DNA from: an uncultured Ruminococcus sp.
Lineage (GTDB): Bacteria > Bacillota > Clostridia > Oscillospirales > CAG-272
Length of the DNA: 8,482 nucleotides
Direction of reading: 5' to 3'
NCBI GenBank assembly: GCA_902778205.1
Contig: CACYWX010000122.1
Span: 1-8,482 of the forward strand
The first letter of the stretch is position 1, and each line of letters opens with the position of its first letter. Under the pieces are notes generated by a model, which worked only from the letters and a program-made list of their open reading frames with translations, was not told the origin of the DNA and searched no databases. Position numbers and translations under genes: made by a program. Below, in pieces: positions 1-4,241 of this stretch.

Positions 1-76
1 GACTCTGCGGAGTCCGGGTCAGGGCGTTGCCCCGACACCCTACCACCTTTTGAAAAAGGTGGACCAAAACTTTTGG
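1..76. repeat. tandem small palindromes downstream of trxA
   Basis: Four successive inverted repeats fill this stretch: GACTC/GAGTC (1-5 with 10-14), GGGC/GCCC (22-25 with 29-32, flanked by GTC/GAC at 18-20 and 34-36), an 8-bp stem with a TGAA loop (43-50 with 55-62), and CCAAAA-C-TTTTGG (64-76). Such strings of modular palindromes are common between genes of gut Clostridia, but no second copy is visible in this window. The third stem lies just past the 3' end of trxA and could act as a transcription end for that gene, although a clean U-run is missing on the minus strand. No coding sequence is supported here. The palindromes are directly visible; their role is inferred. Confidence 0.5.
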
Positions 77-123
77 ATTGTTTTGCGACAGCCCCTTTTC
101 GTTTGGGTGGTTTGGGTCTGCCT

Positions 124-447
124 TTACAGCGTGTCCAGCCCCAGAGCCTCTTCCAGCTGTTCCTGGGACATGAAGCCCATGGTCTTCTCCACTACCTCGC
201 CGCCTTCGATGCGGAGGATGGTGGGGATGGCGGCGACCTCGTACTTCGCGGCCAGCTCCACCTCGTCGTCCACGTTGACCTTGCCGACCTTGATCTTGCC
301 GTCAAACTTCTCGGCGATTTTGGCGATGACGGGAGCCAGCATTCTGCAGGGTCCGCACCAGGTAGCCCAGAAGTCCACCACGACGGGGAGCTCGGATTTC
401 AGCACTTCTTCCTCGAAGTTCCGCGCGGTCAGAGTGATTTCAGCCAT
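124..447 (-). CDS. trxA: thioredoxin
   Basis: Thioredoxin, a small cytosolic dithiol-disulfide oxidoreductase that reduces protein disulfides and is recharged by thioredoxin reductase. The 107-residue product matches the usual family length. The active site WCGPC is at residues 30-34, preceded by the typical VVVDFWATW strand, and the cis-proline is in AAIPT (Pro75). The Gly-rich turn EGGEVVEKTMGF and the C-terminal helix are also present. The start was set at the ATG ending at 447 because a strong AGGAG-type site lies 5-12 bases upstream of it and the protein then begins MAEITLTARNF, as in the family; an open frame extending upstream to 543 encodes an Arg-rich stretch with no family match and lies across the promoter. 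The gene runs opposite to everything else in the window. No thioredoxin reductase gene is visible beside it. Confidence 0.97.
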   Translation of the reverse strand: MAEITLTARNFEEEVLKSELPVVVDFWATWCGPCRMLAPVIAKIAEKFDGKIKVGKVNVDDEVELAAKYEVAAIPTILRIEGGEVVEKTMGFMSQEQLEEALGLDTL

Positions 448-482
448 TGATCTATCTCCTTTGTTTTTGATACGGTTCCGGA

Positions 483-503
483 GGCGGGTCTGTTTCTCCC
501 GCC
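483..503 (-). promoter_or_regulatory. possible 5' stem-loop in trxA leader
   Basis: GGCGGG and CCCGCC (483-488 and 498-503) form a 6-bp stem with a 9-base loop. If transcription starts about 7 bases past the proposed -10 box, this hairpin sits at the very 5' end of the trxA transcript, the position of mRNA-stabilising stem-loops. It does not cover the ribosome binding site. The function is inferred only from position. Confidence 0.3.
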
Positions 504-509
504 GTTTGT

Positions 510-539
510 ATTGTACCACACGGATCGCGGCGCGCGCAA
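510..539 (-). promoter_or_regulatory. probable trxA promoter
   Basis: On the minus strand an extended -10 element, TGGTACAAT (its TACAAT hexamer at 510-515), is preceded after 18 bases by TTGCGC (534-539) as a weak -35. The TG extension can compensate for the poor -35 match. The predicted start near 503 leaves a leader of about 55 bases ahead of the trxA ATG. Confidence 0.55.
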
Positions 540-573
540 GCACCCGGGGAACAATTCAAGAACAATTGACAGA

Positions 574-598
574 TTATTCACAATATTCGGAGTGAATA
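574..598. promoter_or_regulatory. inverted repeat with a DnaA-box-like nonamer
   Basis: TATTCAC (575-581) and GTGAATA (592-598) form a perfect 7-bp inverted repeat around a 10-base centre. The left arm overlaps TTATTCACA (574-582), which matches the DnaA box consensus TTATNCACA. The right arm ends just upstream of the -35 of the following gene, so it could also be an operator for a dimeric regulator. A single box is weak evidence for an origin. Seen directly: the repeat. Inferred: any binding. Confidence 0.3.
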
Positions 599-603
599 CG
601 GGC

Positions 604-632
604 TTGCCGAACGGTCTGAAATAGTGTATAAT
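604..632 (+). promoter_or_regulatory. promoter for the VanZ-GtrA gene
   Basis: A perfect -10 TATAAT (627-632) is preceded by TTGCCG (604-609, four of six consensus bases) with a 17-base spacer. The predicted transcription start near 639 gives a leader of about 35 bases before the ATG at 674. Confidence 0.6.
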
Positions 633-673
633 ATCAGAGTATCGCAATTTAGCCCGACGGGATCCTTGTTTTT

Positions 674-1687
674 ATGATCGAAGCCGCATACAGATCGCTG
701 TTCCGCATGGTCTATTTCCTTCCCTGGTCGGTGGCCCTTCTGGCTCCGGCCGTTGTTCTGCTGCTCCGGGGCGCCAACGTCTTTCTGCGGCCCAGGACCG
801 ACAGAGGACGGCGGATCTGCGGTGCGCTGTTCCTCGCCTGGGTGCTGGCGGCGGCGGCCTTTACGCTGCTGTTCCGGTCGGATTCCGGGCGGGAGCCGGT
901 TTACGAGGCCTTCGCTTTCCTGCGGAAGTTCCTCGCCGGAGGGAATGCGGAGTTTCTGCGCTCCTTCTGGATGAACGTCCTGCTGTTCATTCCCGGCGGA
1001 CTGCTCTTCGCCGGAGCCATGCGGGAGCGGGATCCCGACCGTCCGTTCGGCTCCGCCGTGCTGCGGCTGCTGGCGTCCACGGGGCTCTGCTTCCTGCTGT
1101 CCCTGGCCGTCGAGGCCGCACAGCTGACATTCAGCCTCGGCCGCTTCGAGACCGACGACATCATCGCGAATACCCTGGGGGGCTTCCTCGGGGCGTTCCC
1201 GGAGGCCGTGGCGGGGCTTTTCCTGGCGTTCCTGCGGTGGGAGCCCCGGAACCGCTTCCTCGCGAAGCTGGTGGAGCTGGCGAACCGGTACTGGCACGTG
1301 GTGTCCTATATCTTCTGGGGCGGCACCACCACCTTCGTCAACTGGCTGGTGTATTTCACCCTGGCGGAGGAGATCCACTATCTGGCGGCCAACGGCATCG
1401 CCTGGGTGGTGTCGGTGACCTTCTCCTTCCTCGCAAACCGGGCCTTCGTGTTCCGGAGCGGATCCCGCGGGCTCGCCATATTGAAGGAAGGGTTCCTCTT
1501 CGCGGCAAGCCGGCTGTTCTCCCTGGGACTGGAGACCGGACTCATGTGGGCCGGCGTTGAGCTTCTCCGGATTCCCCGGGGCATCGTGAAGGTAGCCGTT
1601 GCGGCAACGATCGCGGTGCTGAACTTCCTGGTGGGAAAATTCATCGTCTTCCGTAAAAAAACCGTCCCGGATTACGAGGATTTTTGA
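674..1687 (+). CDS. VanZ-like / GtrA-like fusion membrane protein
   Basis: A 337-residue integral membrane protein joining two families. Residues about 1-185 look like VanZ: several hydrophobic segments, NVLLFIPGGLLF (101-112), then EAAQ (147-150) and the signature GRFETDDIIANTLGGFLG (156-173). Residues about 205-328 look like GtrA: FWGGTTTFVNWLVYF (214-228), SFLANRAFVFRS (251-262), and a second pair of hydrophobic segments ending FLVGKFIVFRKK. VanZ is known from teicoplanin resistance, but most relatives have unknown roles; GtrA-family proteins are linked to export or flipping of lipid-linked sugars for cell-envelope glycans. A role in envelope glycolipid handling is therefore an inference. 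The start at ATG 674 follows a good promoter but has no clear Shine-Dalgarno; an in-frame ATG at 707 also lacks one, so the exact start is uncertain. It ends ten bases before the rpmH -35 box, with no terminator visible. Confidence 0.85.
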   Translation: MIEAAYRSLFRMVYFLPWSVALLAPAVVLLLRGANVFLRPRTDRGRRICGALFLAWVLAAAAFTLLFRSDSGREPVYEAFAFLRKFLAGGNAEFLRSFWMNVLLFIPGGLLFAGAMRERDPDRPFGSAVLRLLASTGLCFLLSLAVEAAQLTFSLGRFETDDIIANTLGGFLGAFPEAVAGLFLAFLRWEPRNRFLAKLVELANRYWHVVSYIFWGGTTTFVNWLVYFTLAEEIHYLAANGIAWVVSVTFSFLANRAFVFRSGSRGLAILKEGFLFAASRLFSLGLETGLMWAGVELLRIPRGIVKVAVAATIAVLNFLVGKFIVFRKKTVPDYEDF

Positions 1688-1696
1688 AAATCCCTC

Positions 1697-1726
1697 TTGA
1701 CAAGGATGCCCATCCTGTATTATAAT
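1697..1726 (+). promoter_or_regulatory. strong promoter of the rpmH operon
   Basis: Both hexamers are perfect consensus: TTGACA (1697-1702) and TATAAT (1721-1726), separated by 18 bases. The predicted start near 1733 leaves a leader of about 60 bases before rpmH. The spacer contains a perfect inverted repeat, AGGATG-CC-CATCCT (1703-1716), which could be an operator. The leader also contains the palindrome TGAAAT-C-ATTTCA (1762-1774), just upstream of the ribosome binding site. Confidence 0.85.
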
Positions 1727-1794
1727 TATTCTTGTCTATCTGCGCGAGTAATGTGCCGGTGTGAAATCATTTCAAGATAAGGAGGTTCGAGATC

Positions 1795-1929
1795 ATGCTC
1801 AGAACATATCAGCCCAAGAAGAGACAGAGAAGCAAAGAACACGGCTTCAGAAAGAGAATGGCGACCGCTGACGGCAGAAAGGTCCTGAAGAGGAGACGCG
1901 CGAAGGGTCGTGCCAGACTCACCCACTAA
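1795..1929 (+). CDS. rpmH: 50S ribosomal protein L34
   Basis: Ribosomal protein L34, a tiny basic protein of the large ribosomal subunit. The 44-residue product is exactly family length and carries the near-invariant start MLRTYQPKKRQR, the central KEHGFRKRMAT and the C-terminal GRKVLKRRRAKGRARL. An ideal AAGGAGG (1779-1785) lies 9 bases before the ATG. It is the first gene after the consensus promoter and heads the rpmH-rnpA-yidD-yidC-jag block. In most Firmicutes dnaA lies divergently upstream of rpmH; here it does not. Confidence 0.97.
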   Translation: MLRTYQPKKRQRSKEHGFRKRMATADGRKVLKRRRAKGRARLTH

Positions 1930-1942
1930 TGAGAGAGAATGA

Positions 1943-1978
1943 ATAGCCTCCGCGTTCTTCATGGATCCCGGAGGTTAT
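1943..1978 (+). promoter_or_regulatory. hairpin sequestering the rnpA ribosome binding site
   Basis: Bases 1943-1952 pair with 1969-1978 in a 10-bp stem (one G-U pair) around a 16-base loop. The 3' arm contains the GGAGG (1970-1974) that would serve as Shine-Dalgarno for rnpA, so when folded the site is closed. It lies between the rpmH stop and the rnpA start. It could lower rnpA translation relative to the abundant L34, or pause polymerase, since a short T-run (1981-1984) follows. The pairing is read from the sequence; regulation is inferred. Confidence 0.5.
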
Positions 1979-1994
1979 ACTTTTATGGTGGCAT

Positions 1995-2417
1995 ATGAAG
2001 TATCAGTCTCTCAAAGAAAACCATCTGTTCCGCATGACCTACCGCAAGGGCGGCCGGAAGTCCTCGGACACCGTGACGGTGTACGTGCTGAAGGACAAGG
2101 CCTCCTGGCTGCTGCGGAAACAGAATCCCATGAAGCAGACCGTCAACCGGGTCGGCATCTCAGCCTCAAAAAAAGTCGGAGGCGCGGTGCAGAGAAACCG
2201 GGCGAAGCGGGTGATCCGGGAAGCCCTCAGACAGATAGAAGCCGACACCGGACTCAAAAAGGGCTATCTCATCGTCATCACCCCCAAACCCGCGTGCACC
2301 GTCTGCAAAATGCAGGAGGTCAAAAATGACCTGACGCGCTGTCTGACCGCTCTGTCCATGATCCCCGGCGAAAAGCCGAAGGAGGAGGACGCGGCGGACA
2401 CCGGCCGGGAATCATGA
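1995..2417 (+). CDS. rnpA: ribonuclease P protein component
   Basis: Protein subunit of RNase P, which with the catalytic RNA (rnpB, not in this window) cleaves the 5' leader of precursor tRNAs. The product has 140 residues, slightly longer than the usual 110-125 because of an acidic C-terminal tail (about 125-140). The start MKYQSLKENHLFRMTYRKG matches the family N-terminus, and the RNR box GGAVQRNRAKRVIREA is at 62-77, preceded by RVGISASKKV. The ATG at 1995 was chosen by this match even though the nearest strong GGAGG (1970-1974) lies 20 bases upstream and is better spaced to an out-of-frame ATG at 1985; a weak GGTGG lies directly before 1995. The stop overlaps the yidD start (ATGA), implying translational coupling. 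Confidence 0.96.
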   Translation: MKYQSLKENHLFRMTYRKGGRKSSDTVTVYVLKDKASWLLRKQNPMKQTVNRVGISASKKVGGAVQRNRAKRVIREALRQIEADTGLKKGYLIVITPKPACTVCKMQEVKNDLTRCLTALSMIPGEKPKEEDAADTGRES

Positions 2418-2845
2418 GACTCCTGACATTCGTAAAAGCCGTCCCGCGGACGATCGCTTCAAAAGCCGGGGCCGCACTTGGGGCCGCGCACAGGGGATTG
2501 TCGTTCCTCTGGTGCCTGCCCGTGCGGATCTACCGGAAATTCCTCTCCCCCCTGAAGGGGCATGGAACCTGCCGCTTCACCCCGACCTGTTCCCGGTATT
2601 TTCTCGACGCGGTGGCCGAATGGGGCATCCTCATCGGAACCGCCCTGGCGCTCTGGCGTCTGATCCGCTGCAACCCCTTTTCCGAGGGAGGATACGATCC
2701 CGTTCCCGCGCGGAGAGAGACGCTCCGAAGGCTGAGAGCCGTTTTCCGGAGGAGTCCTCCCGGAATCGGGCGGGACGCCGGGCGCGGAGAGAATTCAGAG
2801 ACACGGGAGACGCGGATTCCGGAAGACGGGGACAACCCGCAATGA
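2414..2845 (+). CDS. yidD: membrane protein insertion efficiency factor YidD
   Basis: YidD assists insertion of membrane proteins together with YidC and acts at the inner face of the membrane. The conserved core lies at residues about 37-98: VRIYRKFLSP, CRFTPTCSRY (53-62) and RCNPFSEGGYDPVP (85-98), including the three conserved cysteines (53, 59, 86). At 143 residues it is roughly twice the usual 70-85: there is an extra N-terminal segment (1-36) and an Arg-rich then acidic tail (99-143) that looks disordered. The start at 2414 forms an ATGA overlap with the end of rnpA and has little Shine-Dalgarno of its own, so coupled translation is likely. No in-frame ATG lies between 2414 and the conserved core. 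yidC begins 24 bases after its stop. Confidence 0.93.
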   Translation: MRLLTFVKAVPRTIASKAGAALGAAHRGLSFLWCLPVRIYRKFLSPLKGHGTCRFTPTCSRYFLDAVAEWGILIGTALALWRLIRCNPFSEGGYDPVPARRETLRRLRAVFRRSPPGIGRDAGRGENSETRETRIPEDGDNPQ

Positions 2846-2869
2846 CCACAATTCCCAACGGAGAATTCA

Positions 2870-3979
2870 ATGGCACAGCTTTACGACATTATTTCAAAGC
2901 CCTTCGGCTTGCTGATGCAGGGTCTGTATTCGCTGACGGGCAACTACATGATCGCCATCTTCCTGTTTTCGCTCATCTGCGAGGTCATTCTGATCCCCAT
3001 GGCGATCAAACAGCAGAAGAACCAGATCAAGCAGGCCTCCCTGGCGCCCCGCACCTACGCCATCCGGAAGAAATACGCCGGACGGAACGACCAGGCGACG
3101 CAGCAGAAGATGCAGAACGAGATCATGGACATGTACCAGGAGGAGCACTTCAATCCGGCCTCCGGGTGCGGCACGCTGCTCATCCAGTTCCCCATCATCA
3201 TTCTGCTCTACAACGTCATCCGGAAGCCCCTGACGTTCATTTCCGGCGTGGCGTCCCAGGATCTGCTGGGCTTGGCCCAGAGATTCGGTCAGGAGAATGT
3301 GACGTCCGCCAACGGGGTGGATGAGATCGCGCTGATCGGACAGATCCGCGGCCAGGCGTCCTCCCTTGCCTCCCAGTTCCCCTCCCTCGCCGGAAAGGTG
3401 ATCCCGGAGACCAAGGTAGGTCCCTTCGACCTCTCCCTGACGCCCACCATCAGCTTCCAGCCCTTCGACTGGCTGATGCTGATCCCGATCCTCACCTTCG
3501 TGGTGATGATCGTGTCCCAGAAGATCATGAAGCGGTACACCTACCAGGATCCCACTGTGGCGGAACAGCAGAACAACATCTCCATGAAGATCATGGAGTG
3601 GACCATGCCCCTGTTCTCCGTCTACATCGAGTTCCGGTTCGCGGCCGCCATCGGCATCTACTGGATCTTCCGCAACATTCTGCAGACGGTGGAGCGCATC
3701 GTCATTGCCAAGCTGTATCCCCTGCCGAAGTTCTCAGAGGAGGACTATAAGGAGGCGGAGCGTCAGGCGAACCTCTCGAACAAGCAGAAGAAGCGCGAGG
3801 AGAGAGAGGCGGATCCCAACCGGAAGCCCGTCCGCAGCCTGCACCACATCGACGACGAGGAGTACCTGGCCCGCCATCCCGAGCAGGTCACGGGAGGATC
3901 GGAGAACGCGGAAACCGCCGAAAAGACCGGAAAGGACGCGCCCGCTCCCCTGAAGGACGACTACGGAAAGAAGAAGTAA
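2870..3979 (+). CDS. yidC: membrane protein insertase YidC (Oxa1/YidC/Alb3 family)
   Basis: YidC inserts and folds membrane proteins, alone or with SecYEG. The 369-residue product is the short Gram-positive type without the large periplasmic domain. Visible parts: an amphipathic N-terminus (FGLLMQGLY), first membrane segment about 24-46, a cytoplasmic hairpin rich in Lys and Gln (47-95), NPASGCGTLLIQFPIIILLY (95-114), an insert (about 125-195), PFDWLMLIPILTFVVMIVSQ (198-217), and the final pair with MPLFSVYIEFRFAAAIGIYW (246-265). The C-terminal tail (285-369) is charged and basic in its first half, a pattern seen in YidCs that bind ribosomes. No lipobox is present. At the position of the conserved groove Arg of the first segment (R73 in Bacillus SpoIIIJ, five residues before a conserved Pro) this protein has Glu38. 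GGAG at 2860-2863 precedes the ATG. The stop abuts an inverted-repeat element. Confidence 0.95.
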   Translation: MAQLYDIISKPFGLLMQGLYSLTGNYMIAIFLFSLICEVILIPMAIKQQKNQIKQASLAPRTYAIRKKYAGRNDQATQQKMQNEIMDMYQEEHFNPASGCGTLLIQFPIIILLYNVIRKPLTFISGVASQDLLGLAQRFGQENVTSANGVDEIALIGQIRGQASSLASQFPSLAGKVIPETKVGPFDLSLTPTISFQPFDWLMLIPILTFVVMIVSQKIMKRYTYQDPTVAEQQNNISMKIMEWTMPLFSVYIEFRFAAAIGIYWIFRNILQTVERIVIAKLYPLPKFSEEDYKEAERQANLSNKQKKREEREADPNRKPVRSLHHIDDEEYLARHPEQVTGGSENAETAEKTGKDAPAPLKDDYGKKK

Positions 3980-4200
3980 TACTATTCTCATTCTAAAAAG
4001 CTGACTATATGGGTTTTGAATGCGAATCGCCTTGCGATGGACTCGCGTACAATAACTCTGATATGGTTGGATGGCTTTATTGGTGTGCCAAAGGTCAGGC
4101 TTTCCTGTATTGGCACTGCCTGCCCTATCCCCTTTTAAAGTTCTTTGCCAGGCTTTCTTGCAAGAAAGCCGCGCTTCCCTTTTTGCTTGAGATTAGTATC
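3980..4200. mobile_element. MITE-like structured inverted-repeat element
   Basis: This 220-bp block between yidC and jag is visibly more AT-rich than its neighbours. Its ends are imperfect inverted repeats of about 21 bases: ATACTATTCTCATTC at the left and the complement of GCTTGAGATTAGTAT at the right. Inside are three hairpins: 4022-4046 (GCGA/TCGC plus ATCGC/GCGAT), 4085-4116 (GTGCCAA/TTGGCAC enclosing CAGG/CCTG) and the perfect 20-base palindrome at 4151-4170. Its right-hand 65 bases recur, inverted, directly after mnmE (8323-8400), which shows it is a repeat family. No transposase is encoded; an open frame through it (4009-4260) has no recognisable domain. It may be a miniature transposable element or a structured inter-gene RNA module. 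No clear target duplication is visible. Confidence 0.6.
4151..4170. repeat. perfect 20-base palindrome in the element
   Basis: GGCTTTCTTG is followed at once by its exact reverse complement CAAGAAAGCC. In the partial copy after mnmE the equivalent place holds a looped version (GGCTTC at 8353-8358, GAAGCC at 8366-8371), so the pairing is kept while the sequence differs, which suggests the stem matters. Confidence 0.6.
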
Positions 4201-4241
4201 AGCACAACGAATCATATCATCGATTATCGAAGGAAAGGCAT

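Noticed and set aside
448..543. Longer thioredoxin starting at 543
   Set aside because: The added 32 residues are Arg-rich, do not match the family, overlap the likely promoter, and the start at 447 has a strong ribosome binding site.
574..582. Replication origin in the trxA-VanZ intergenic region
   Set aside because: Only one DnaA-like nonamer is present, with no cluster and no dnaA, so an origin cannot be supported.
578..1378. A 266-codon open frame on the minus strand
   Set aside because: Antisense to the VanZ-GtrA gene, rich in Glu, Gln and Arg without any domain, and it would run into the divergent promoter region.
1733..1794. Riboswitch or leader peptide in the rpmH leader
   Set aside because: Only a short palindrome (1762-1774) and a weak 7-bp pairing are visible; no known riboswitch core and no convincing small open frame.
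1961..2329. A 122-codon open frame overlapping rnpA in another frame
   Set aside because: It is out of frame with the clearly conserved RnpA sequence and has no domain; only its internal ATG at 1985 is of interest as a decoy.
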